Shown here piece after piece: positions 45,039 to 55,938 of a stretch of 64,000 nt of DNA. This DNA comes from Bugula neritina. Lineage: Eukaryota > Bryozoa > Gymnolaemata > Cheilostomatida > Bugulidae. The stretch is taken from NCBI GenBank assembly GCA_964035545.1, contig OZ037770.1, forward strand, positions 4,135,662 to 4,199,661, written 5' to 3'. Under the pieces are notes generated by a model that saw only the letters and a program-made list of their open reading frames with translations, was not told where the DNA came from and searched no databases. The position numbers were made by a program, and so were the translations under genes. Numbering within the stretch: position 1 is the first letter of the stretch; each line of letters opens with the position of its first letter.

Positions 45039-45688
45039 CTATGGCCAACGACGCATAGCTGGCGTCGACCAGTGTAGCCAACTGACGACCTGTTCCATGA
45101 GTATTTGGAAACTTGGTAAGGCAGACATTAATACAAATGACAGTACTCTCCGTTTCCACAGTCTTTTGTGGGTAGTAAATGCTGCCTTGTCCTGAGCCTC
45201 AGGACCCAGGGGCACTTGCCAGTACCTACTCAGCAGATCCAAAGTACTGAAGTACTTGGTGCCCGCGAGAGCATCCAAAGACTCGTCCACCTGAGAGAGG
45301 GGGTTAGCATCCTGAATGGTAACACTGTTGAGCTTGCAATAGTTCACAAAGAACCTCCAACTGCCACTTTTTTTCTTGACCAAAACTACTGGTGAGCTCA
45401 CTGCAGCTTTCTTGCTTAATCAAATCATGGTCAAGAAGGTTTTGCACCTGTCGACCCGCTCCTTCTCCAAACCCTGCAGTCGAGTTGGCTGCCTTATTGG
45501 CACAGTGCGGGCTGCCATGGGAATCTCTGGTGGATAATTTTAGTCAGCCCCAAATTACCACCTTCACAGTTGAAAACGCCACTGTACTCCAAAAGTAGTT
45601 CAGCCAGTGTTTGGCACTCCGAGCAACTTGTACAGCTTCCACAGGCTCTTTCATACAGGTAAGCCACATGCTTCGAGACCGTTCTCAT
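45039..45688 (-). pseudogene. Reverse transcriptase remnant of the minus-strand gypsy element
   Basis: 45401-45039 encodes SPVVLVKKKSGSWRFFVNYC, KLNSVTIQDANPL and KYFSTLDLLSRYWQVPL, closely parallel to the other element. The YxDD catalytic block is lost at the 3' break. 45688-45494 encodes the preceding linker (RACGSCTSCSECQTLAELLL). Inactive. Confidence 0.85.
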
Positions 45689-45728
45689 GCTCCGAGACTG
45701 TGATTCGTCTGGTCCAAGAAGTGGTTTC

Positions 45729-46785
45729 CTAGGTGCTGATTACTTCCTCCAGTAGCAGTCTCACATCTGCTTCTTGGATAAAATAGTAGTTCGCTACCAA
45801 TGCACCAGTAAGCAGTTTGATGGGTTGATGCAGTGCTCGAGAAGCTCCCCAACAGTCTAGCCAATTCAGGCTGTTTGTCAGTTGAGTCTTCATATACATC
45901 CCTTCCACCACTTCAAGCTACGTAATCATCCTGCAGTTGACTCTGCAGCGAAAGGTCACCTGAGATTGTCCTGGAACTATGCAGCCTTGTACTACCTGGG
46001 TTCTTCCAAGGACCTGCCAAATTTGGCGACACAGATATGTTTTTTTCCAGCCATCACCATAGCTAACTTTTAGAAATCCATGTGACACTGGTGTTTCTGT
46101 AGAAATACAATGCCCAAGATAGCATTCTCTTTCAACTGGTTGAAGATGAAGGTCTTGTAGATCACCTGATCATGAACTGGCCTATAGGTAGTGTAATGAT
46201 GCCGTAGAAAGGAAAGCTTGACCAGTCTGCTAGCATACCATGTGCACCTTCACACGGCTCAAAGCTTGCCGGCTTCTGAGCTCAAAAAGTTTTGAAGAGA
46301 TCCCGACTCACCATGTTCATGGTGGACCAGTAGGAAGGCTCCAGTTTTACCTGTTTTCTTATCGAGTAGAAAGTAGCTGCCACTGTACGGCCGAGTGCTC
46401 CTAAAGCAGTCAGTGTCTGGTGGAAACACTTCTTGGGGTCTTGACCAGACAGGGACATTCAATGACTGGGGCATATGCTGATTAGCTTGAGTCTGCTGCA
46501 TTTTCATCACCGCTGTCTGCAGGTCCTTCACCGTATCCAGCAACATTGGAAGTTTTGTAGGGGCCGGCTAGGTCGTGGTATCAGCAGCGACATGAGGTCC
46601 TGGCTTGGTGAGTTGGACCGCCTCTTCTGCTGTTTCTTCAGTTTGGTTAGCAAGGAAATCTGCTCCTTGGGGCTTTTCACATTGTAATAGGCTTTTCCCA
46701 TCTTTTCTGCTACTTCTATAGAGTCCACCTTAGCCACCAGGAAGTAGCGCAGTAGTCCTGCATTATTTAGTGTTCTTAAAACCAA
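45729..46785 (-). pseudogene. Gag C-terminal and protease-region remnants of the minus-strand gypsy element
   Basis: Frames 46785-46528 and 46546-46259 give Lys/Gln-rich and Ser/Pro-rich peptides without a recognisable domain. 45911-45729 has SLNWLDCWGASRALHQPIKL, which resembles SSLNRLTERGEILVQ and NPFTKPIELL of the other element's post-protease region. The assignment rests mainly on position. Confidence 0.5.
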
Positions 46786-47260
46786 CTCATATGCCAGGTT
46801 CTGCGCTATTTTTTGTTGATTCGACTGTGGGCGGTCTGTGACAACCTCTCTATCTGGTTATTGTGATCTTGAAAGGATGTCCTACAGTCTCTTCTGAGAC
46901 TCTGCAGCTTTTCTGCTGCGTCTTGAGTGGTCATAGCAAATCATGTCTCTAGGGCCTGCAAAGATGTGCGGCTCACGTCAGAACCCAGGTCTTAACACTT
47001 GTTCTTATCTGTTAAGCAGGTCCGGAGCTGGAGGAGTCGCATTGGCGCCAGCAATTTGGCAATGGTGGCCACATTTTCGAACTTGAACCTGTCCGGAGGT
47101 GTCGCCTGCTCAGTTCAGCTGACTTCTCATGGGACTCTAACCAATGTCTTCGTTATGAGGGCTTCTTTTTCTGGCCGTCCTCTTTTTGCACTGCTCATCC
47201 TGCCCTTCTGTCTTTCTATTTAAGACCCTAAATGTTCCAAAACTCCATCGCTGCCACCAA

Positions 47261-47694
47261 TGTAATAATTTGGTGTGGTTAGAACAATTGGGTGGAGAAC
47301 ATAACTCCTCGTACTTAATAGAGAGAAGAGTGTATTTTCAAAAGTGTAGAGTTAACTTTATTGTAGATAGCAATTTCCAAGAGTGGTTTTTATCTGGTGA
47401 GCTCTGGCAGTTGAATGGCTCTACACTGCGAGCTCGCCTCCTTATGCCCTCTGGAAACATTTCTTCTAGAAAATTCTACTGATTCTTGGTCAAAATTTGA
47501 TTATGTTGGAGTCTTCAATCGGATGCCCGACACTGCGATATGACTAACATTGATCCTGCCGTTTGTGTCGGAGCTCCGATTCGATTGTCTAACACTCTGA
47601 CATGCTAGATCTCAGACGAAGATCGTTTGTTTCAGCATGCAAAAATAAAATTGAGCGCAAAATATTTTTTGTTGCGCTAGGTTAATAATAGTAC
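47261..47694 (-). repeat. 5' LTR of the minus-strand gypsy element
   Basis: It starts TGTAATAATTTGG and ends ATAGTACA, matching 43129-43564. The primer-binding site TTGGTGGCAGCG adjoins it on the minus strand. Confidence 0.8.
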
Positions 47695-47914
47695 AGTGAT
47701 ATACTGAAAAATACTGTAATAAATTGTAATATACCGATCCATACTGTACTACATTGTAATTATACACTGTAATATACTGTAACAGACTGTAATATAGTAA
47801 AAAAGACTGCAATTATACACTGTATTACACTGCAATATACCATAATTTAGTGTAACACACTGTAAAACATTGTCAGACAATGCAACATCCAGTAATATTC
47901 TGTAACACATGGCG
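47695..47914. repeat. ACTGTAATA tandem repeat, left part
   Basis: Degenerate copies of a unit of about 10 bases, mostly ACTGTAATAT or ACTGTAATAC. The same repeat resumes at 49501-49690, so the transposon between them inserted into one array. Confidence 0.85.
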
Positions 47915-49500
47915 ATACAATGTAAGGTCATGTTTTTTAGTTTCTGCCTTTTTGCCAGGTGCTTTACATTATATATGAACAATATTTCATTGATAGCTCA
48001 AACAGGTTGAATGTCACAGCAACAAAAAAAGTATGAAAAAATAAAAGAACTTATGTTCTTCAATATACTTTTTCAATTTTTTCAAAAGCCAATTAATGTT
48101 TAAGTTATAGCTTAAGTTGAAAAACATAGTCCCCCTTCTACTTTCTTTCTAATTTATACGCTCCCGACTTGTTATTGTATCTCAATATACTATATTTGAT
48201 TGCTATAGTTAGTCTCCCTTCACTCACTTTGCTTATACTTTACAAGTAACAGTGCTGCTGGCTCAAAAGCTACATGCTATGACCTGTCATACAGCTAAAA
48301 CCCAATCTTGTATTCCTAGGTTGGTTAGCCTAATTAAAATCATGATTGCATGTTTTAGGATTCTACTCTATTTCAACCTGCTGCCTAGCTAGTTCTACTT
48401 TCTTATCATAATTTAATTTTTTATGTATTTACAAAATTGATGTAATAGATTTCTTTGGCAACCCTCCGAGTTATAAATGCAGTAATGGTACCTATAATGT
48501 TATATTATCATCATCATAATATATTATATAATATTATATGTTTTTTAATATATTGCATAATATATATTTTACTATTGTTGTTGTGTAAACAAGTGCAATT
48601 AACCTAGTTTTCAAAATGTACCTCTAAATTATTAGCATATTAGATATGTTCATGATTTGTTAGGTAAACCTAAAAAAGAGGCTGCATTCCCAAAGTAAAG
48701 GGTGTTGAACCATAATGAACTATAATAGATTACTGGATGAGCCAGTCTGCTACCAAGTGCATCAGTATAATATTATATAAATAGCTGTGATGCTTCGTCT
48801 CTATAGTTGCTGGCTGCAATATGATAACTTGGCAAACTTCTGAAAGTGCAAAATTTGCGAAATTATTCAAGGGGTTACATACTGTACAAAGCTAGCAGTG
48901 ATTGTAACCTTGATATAATGAGTATATATTACAACTGCTAGCATATATATAAGCTGCATCATAGAATGATGTTTGGGTAGGTTACCAAAACCAAATTTTG
49001 CTCCATAATATACCTTAAACACAATGCAGCAACATAATTTTCAGTGTCAAATTACATTGCCATCCTTACAAGAGCTGTGGGCTTCATAAAGATTTATATG
49101 ATTAGAGAGGTAATCTATAGGCCCTACTGGTGCTACTTTTGACCAAATTGCAAAGAGCATAAACAGAAGTTTGAGAAACAAAGAAAGTATAATAATATAT
49201 TATAGAGAAAACATAACAAGGAAAGTCAAGTTTGAATTTTAGACTTAATAAAATGAATCCCCTGTGCTACAGCAGTGGAACATAGAGGGTGTAAAGTTTT
49301 ACTTATTATATAACAACTTTATCAAAAAATATTTTTTGAAAAAATAAAAGAGTATATGGAAGAGGAATTTGAGAGCTACCTTTTCATGTATAATTTGTTA
49401 ATGTGAGACAAAAACTGTTCAAGCTATCCCCTGGAAACCGTTTATATATTACATAAAGCAGTGCCTTAACCTGGAAAGTTATGACCTGAAACTAACTGTA
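47915..49500. mobile_element. Non-autonomous TIR DNA transposon (copy 2), inverted and shorter
   Basis: The right end, read inverted, is ACAGTTAGTTTCAGGTCATAA, followed by GCACTGCTTTATG and ACGGTTTCCAGGGGATAGC, nearly identical to the left end of copy 1 at 4037. The left end matches the right end of copy 1 (CCAGGTGCTTTA, CAGGTTGAATGTCACAG). It is about 1.6 kb against 2.57 kb. No transposase. Confidence 0.82.
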
Positions 49501-49690
49501 ATAAACTGTAAATTAAACTTTAATTTACTGAAATATACTGAAATATACAATAATACAAAGTGACACAATGTTATACTCTGTAATATACTGTAATGCACAG
49601 TATAATACTGTAACATGCTGTAATATACTAGAAAACACTGAAATGAACTGCAATAAAATGCAATACACTGTAATATGCTGTAATACATTC
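49501..49690. repeat. ACTGTAATA tandem repeat, right part
   Basis: Continuation of the array at 47695-47914, with units such as ACTGTAATATACTG and ACTGAAATATACTG. Confidence 0.85.
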
Positions 49691-51280
49691 TACTAGACAA
49701 CTCCTAAGCTCATGCCACACTATGCAATTCTAATCATTGTAATGTTGTAGTAATTAGTGAATCAGAACCAGAAACCTGTTTTGTAATCTGTGTTGTTATT
49801 TCACCCCTGTTGCAAGAGTCGTGTCAGGTCAGCAACAGGAATATATGATTTGCTATGTTTATGTACACTTATGAAGTTTAATAATAAATCAGTCTAGATC
49901 TGTGTGACAAACTACATGCAAAGACGTTTCCTTGCTGCTCCTATCATATAATATACACTAACATTAAAATCATGTTCCCCAGAACCATTAAAATCAAGGG
50001 CTCTGCAGACTCAGTTACATATAATGTATGTGATATGTTGATCACATTTTGTACTACTTGCATTTATATACAATGCATAACTTTGTGTAGCTATTAGTGA
50101 CTGTGAGACAGGTTCACTAGAAGTAAGCTTCAGTTGAAACCTCATGTAGTGTTATTAATATGTTACAAAATCTTGAAACTTACTTGGCATGATTAGTGTG
50201 AGCTGTTGATTGCTAGTTTCCACCTGCTATAGCTACTTTCCAGCTGCCATCTGCTAATTGCCAGTTGCCCTTTGCTGATAGCCAGCTGCCATTTGCTAGT
50301 TTTCAGTTGTAGTTTCTACACCTAAATGATCCTTCAACCTCGACTTGCAATGTTGAAGTAAAACTCAACTGCCTGTTGATTTGTTACTGGTCCTGTTACT
50401 ATGCAGCTGTAACCAAAACATATAATTGAAATACTAATGCATTTACTGAGTGCATAGCAACATACACAACAGTCAATAGAAATTTTAGGCTGCTGCTTAG
50501 ATTTGCCGGCTCAAATACTGAAAATAATCTTTGTGCTCAGGTATTGTGTATATTTTTACAGCATTGTTTAGATTTTCCAGTTCAACTAAAAAGCTCTTTG
50601 GAAGCAGAAATAATTCTTAATATAATTGTAATCAAGAAGTAATGCTGCATTTTGTTCTCTTTGTGAGAAAATTGTATTGGTTAGAGCTAACAATAACGCT
50701 GTCAAATGTACACATACGGAGTTCACTATTTGCATACTTTATTCTTTTACGCAGTTTAAATAACTACAAATATTAGCAGTAATATAAGTTAGAGCAGGTG
50801 AGGGAGTTCCTATATAACACAAAGCACACGCAGTGCATAAAAGTTGTTAATAAAAGGAGTTACATAGACATATACTATGAAAGCCGTAAAGCCATTTACT
50901 CTTGTGTCAGCTTTCTATGTAACTTGATGAGAGCCATCTACATTGCTGTCACAATAAAAGTAGTCAGCTAGGTGACAGCTGACTCAATCACCTAAAGATC
51001 AAAACCGAGCTATGATTCCCTCTACAAACCTAGTCTCTCTCCTTTGCTTGTCCCAAACGTATAGGAGAGGTAATTAGTAAGATTGTTAGCTGTGCTGTGA
51101 GTACAGTAGTTAATGCTTTGTTACTGTTAAAAAAACAATGGTTAATACTACTATCAAATATTCACGAAACGTTATAGCTGGCCTTCCTGTGAGCAACTCC
51201 TAATGGGAAGAGTTTTTGTTAAATCCGGCTAAGGACTTATTCAGATGTGGCACAGATTGAGTAACCAAAATAACTGGCTG
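49691..51280. other. Intergenic sequence with a small imperfect repeat
   Basis: No gene recognised. At about 50208-50330 the words CCAGCTGCCATCTGCTAATTG and similar recur about five times at roughly 21-base spacing, a weak minisatellite. Confidence 0.5.
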
Positions 51281-51287
51281 CTCCCTT

Positions 51288-51447
51288 AGATAATATTACA
51301 ATAGTTAAGGCTAAATTCCTTTTGAAGCAACACTGGCTAGGATGATATTACAATGGTTAAGGCTAAATTCCTTTTGAAGCAACACTGGCTAGGATGATAT
51401 TACAATAGTTAAGGCTGAATCCCTTTTGAAGCAACACTGGCTAGGAT
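51288..51447 (+). repeat. Minisatellite, three copies of about 55 bp
   Basis: Three nearly identical tandem copies of a unit starting GATGATATTACAATAGTTAA and including TTTTGAAGCAACACTGGCTAG. It is followed at 51480-51610 by degenerate TACAGTAGTTATTAC repeats. Confidence 0.9.
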
Positions 51448-51618
51448 TAAAGCAATTACCACTATAGTAGGCTATGCTATGTGGTTATTACTACAGTAGT
51501 TAATACTAAATTGGTTAATATTACAGTAGTTATTACTGCAGTAGTTATCACTACAGTGGCTGAGTATATAGTGGTAAATAATACAATGGTTGCTGTTACT
51601 GTTACAATGGTTACTGGT

Positions 51619-52258
51619 TATATACAAATATATAACTCTTTTGTAAATTCTAAATTAACATATTGCCTAGAATGGTGGGGTAATGCAGCAAACATTTATC
51701 TTGAACCACTACATTTACTACAAAAGAAAATACTGAGAATTATATATAAAAAGCATCACCTTTCCCCATCTAAACCACTGTTTCTTAGTTCTTCAATCAT
51801 GCCTATTCACACTCTACACAAATTCAAACTAATACTGCTCTCACATAAACTTTACTATTCTCAACTAACACATCTCACACATAACTATCCCACAAGATTT
51901 TCAGAGTTCAGCCTACAAACTCCTCCATCATCAACTGCTGCAGGTCAACGAAGAGTGGAATTCCAATGTTCGTCGCTATGGAATAAATTGCCTAGTTCTA
52001 TTCGTGCTGTGGGGAGGGAGGCTGGTTTCAAACTTGCCCTGAGAGACCATCTAATGGCAAATTTCCAGATAAAAAAATAATACTTTTTGAGTTGCTAAAA
52101 CTTCCAAAAACCTAAACAAAAATCTTATATAACTGTCAACCATTCATGGCTCGGTGCCTCGATTAGCTACAGTGCTATTGCGCCATAGGCCCTGTCATTT
52201 TGTTTATTTTTCTCAATTAATTTTTCCCCGACTACGACAAAATAAAAACAAACAAACA
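51619..52258 (+). mobile_element. 5'-truncated LINE (CR1/Jockey-like), 3' end
   Basis: 51619-52080 encodes about 153 residues of the region after the reverse transcriptase: YIQIYNSFVNSKLTYCLEWW, LLQKKILRIIYKK, IMPIHTLHKFKLILL, then FQCSSLWNKLPSSIRAV. This is the standard C-terminus of CR1/Jockey-type LINEs. A 3' UTR with an (AAAC)n-like tail ends near 52264. Upstream the frame runs into simple repeats, showing 5' truncation. The frame itself is intact. Confidence 0.8.
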
Positions 52259-52264
52259 AACAAA

Positions 52265-53215
52265 CAGTAGCTAGCAGCATGTTTACATGCACACTGTGTG
52301 TATGGTGTTTCATAGTCCATCATCATAGTATATTAATAGCTCTTAAACAAAACAATAAATTCCTACAACTGCGCAGCAAAAACCACAACTATATAGTGAA
52401 TCAAGTGTATTGCAAAAGTTTAAGGCAACAAAGCTGCCAGAACATTTCTGTGCCATTTTTTGGAATTACTTGGGGCTGGTGGTGCAATTTGGGTGATTAA
52501 TGGGATCTGGAACACATCATTTTTGTTTATTTGCTTTTGTGTATTATGCTGCTGCTGTTGGAAAGCATTGGTTATCCTGATCAGTTGCAATTCAAAGAGC
52601 CAAAGAGCAAGTTATACTACTTATAATTTTACATTATACAAGATAAATATTACTAACTATTGAAATCTAAGAGCAGAAGCTATATTATCAAGTTATCAGA
52701 GAAGCGCTAAAGGTTTGTCTGCTATTAATCTTTTTACCATTATTGTCTTAATGCTGTAATATCGATACATTCAGTCTATATTATATAGAATAGCTTAGTA
52801 TAGCTGACATTATTATTAGTGAACTATTATGCAGTAATATTTTTTCCTACTTTAATAATTTTTATGTGTGTTATTTCCTTACAGTTCTTATACTTTCTTG
52901 TACTTTATTTAGCCTCATATTGTGTGTACTTTATTTAGATTTCACGGTATGTAGCTTTGTGAGCAAAAGTGTTATAAGTTGGAATAAAATACTGATAACT
53001 ACACTCACAAGACATCAGTTGAATTCTTAAACCTACTCTGATAAGCTTGCTGTTGCTAGCAGACCAAACAAAACTGCTACAGTTACTACTAGAGTTATTA
53101 TTGGTATTTTCTGGTATTCTGTTACAACTTACTGTATATAGTGGTTACTAATATGGCTATGTCTTAGTGATTTACTATAACAGTATTATATGCATATATA
53201 ACTTATGGTAATTAC
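52265..53215. other. AT-rich sequence, no gene seen
   Basis: No supported exon or repeat was recognised. AT-rich throughout. Confidence 0.4.
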
Positions 53216-53340
53216 CTTGTAGATGACTCCTCTCGTTCTGGGTACGTCTATCTGAAGCTGGGTCCTACAGAGAAGTGACTTCAGATAGCTGTTGGGTGTA
53301 GCAAGGTACTTCTTTCCTGTTAGGTCCACCTCAACTCAGC
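53216..53340 (-). other. Candidate orphan exon, unknown product
   Basis: On the minus strand the sequence encodes VEVDLTGKKYLATPNSYLKS, then LLCRTQLQIDVPRTRGVIYK and a donor AAG-GTAATT at 53215. Codon use looks like protein. Upstream the same frame meets a TGA near 53341, after a stretch (LYEDAATLDVNWLS) that also looks coding, so the exon is either shorter or broken. No partner exon or family was recognised. Confidence 0.3.
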
Positions 53341-53556
53341 TCAGCCAGTTAACGTCAAGGGTGGCTGCATCTTCATATAAGGGTATGGCCAGTTCAATGA
53401 AAACTTGTTGAACTAGTTATGCAAAGTCCTTTATTAACACATTAGTGTAGAATTTGTGTTTACACAAAGAAGACTATTGAAGACTATATAATAAGCTGCT
53501 TTATTTCTTTGTGCAGTTTAAATTGCTTGCAAAAACTGATTTAGAGCAAGCTTTGC

Positions 53557-53942
<386 letters not shown>

Positions 53943-54649
53943 GTCTGTAAGTACCAGAAGTGTTTACTACAAATGAAACTTTGCCTGCAATGTTAAGCCA
54001 CGCCCACTGATATCTACTATTACTATATGAAATGTTATATTTGGGTATATGTAGCAAAAGTGAATTATATTTTTTGCACTACTAATACTAAAACATATGA
54101 ATGGCTGTCGCACAAGAATATTTTCATAAATAAAGCTAAAAGATATCAGTTTCTGCTACATAAAAAATGTAAATGAGATTTGTGATATTTGTATAACAAT
54201 AAATTAACAATTATTTTGATATAACAAATGCTTTGCTGTTATACGCATAGAATAAATGGCTTCCAGCCTAAAATGTTTCCAGAAGTAAATTCTTTAGAAA
54301 GGATTTCAAGTGAGTCTGATTATGAAAGAAAAACAGTGCACAACAAAAGCGATCGTGAAAACTGCAATTAAATTAACCCTGAAGCAGTTATTTGAGAGTT
54401 GTCTTTCTCAATTTTGCTGCAAAGAGCGAGACTTATATTACCAAAGTTCAACGTACGAATAGCCACAAAGCTACACGATGTTGAAAATGCCATTTCAACA
54501 AAAGCTTTCCTGAATCCATTTCGTACACTTCTACACTTATGCCAGTTATCAAAACATTGATTATAAAAAATAATAGTCAATAATTAAAGTGCTCCAGCAT
54601 CCCATATTATTCGTGTTTATTTTATGATCATAATTTTTCAGAACGTGTC

Positions 54650-55190
54650 CAGTAGCATTAATAATGCTCATATAATTACTAATAGTAATACTAATTTTAA
54701 TAGTATTTAGTATTAATAATATTAGTATTACTAGTAGTAGTAGTAATTTACTAAAACTAAAAGTAAAAGTAAATTGCCATTACTATTACTATTAGTATTA
54801 CTATTAGTATTACTATTAGTATTAGTGTATTACTATTAGTATTAGTGATTACTATTGCTATAAGTATTAGTATTACTATTAGTATTAGACTTGGTAAAAC
54901 TAAATTAGGTTAACTCAAATTTGTAATTTAATATCGTTATTATTATTAATAAAATTTTCAATATTCATTAAACTTGAAAAATACAATGGTCATGGATACA
55001 CTAATCTTTGAAGTTGATAAATTTCAGTTTCAGTGTTAGACTAATAGTAATACTATGAGTATGATATTCATAGCGACTTATGCTATTCGTATTAGTATTA
55101 CTATTAAAGTATTATTATTACTCAATATTGCTATTAGTATTACTTGTACTTATAGTTATAGTGTTAGTGTTTTAGTATGACTCTTGTTAA
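54650..55190. repeat. Degenerate ATTAGTATTACT repeats
   Basis: Interrupted runs of TATTACTATTAG and TAGTAGTAG words over about 500 bases. No coding potential was seen in the surrounding 53997-55938. Confidence 0.75.
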
Positions 55191-55938
55191 TGATAATATT
55201 AAAAGTGACTTCATGTTATACCCGATCACAATGAATAAGATTGGCAAACTTAGAATGCTGATTTGGTACTGCAATGTGAATCTTTGGCCTGTTTTATATG
55301 TGATGCTCATACACTTTGACGTACACTGATCCCCATTAATTATCAGTAGGATAATCCTCTGTGATGATGTTATTGTTACTGATTAGTGGGTTGCAAAAAC
55401 TGATGAGTGAATGAATAATATAAATCAGTAGTATTTGATAGTTTATTGTTGTAATCATGCCGTTGTTGATACTCACAGCTACAATGCTTCATTACTGATC
55501 ATACTCGTAGTGGTACTAATAATCTAATAGTAATAGTCGTAGAGCTAATCATAATCATCACGATGTGAGAATGTTAAGTGATCACTATGGTTAGTTAAAC
55601 TTAAAGAATTTACATTAAATATTTACTGAAAAGCTGTTTGATGAAGATGTGTTCCTATTTTGTATGATCACTCGCAATGACACTGTCTACTGTATTTGTC
55701 AGTTATATATCACCTTTTCATTGAGATCACAATTTTAAAAATGGCTCTAAATTGTTTTACTTCTGTCACTATTACTATCATTTTATTATTGTACCTATTT
55801 TTTGCTTTGTTGAATATTAATATAGGTATCATTGCATTTGTAATCACTTTGATAAAATTAGAATTTAACCAAACTAATCATTGATTTAAAAATACTATTT
55901 ACTTTTTAGGGATATGTGATGTAGTCTGCCATTGACTG

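Larger units (their letters stand above)
43129..47694 (-). mobile_element. Decayed Ty3/gypsy retrotransposon, minus strand
   Basis: Two same-orientation LTRs (43129-43564 and 47261-47694) bound heavily damaged gag and pol. The gene order on the minus strand is gag (about 46800-46250), protease region, RT (45401-45039), integrase (45035-44406). A TTGGTGGCAGCG primer site adjoins the LTR at 47260. Frames are short, and RNase H and the integrase zinc region appear deleted. No clear target duplication was found. It is much more eroded than the 1100-11106 element. Confidence 0.85.
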
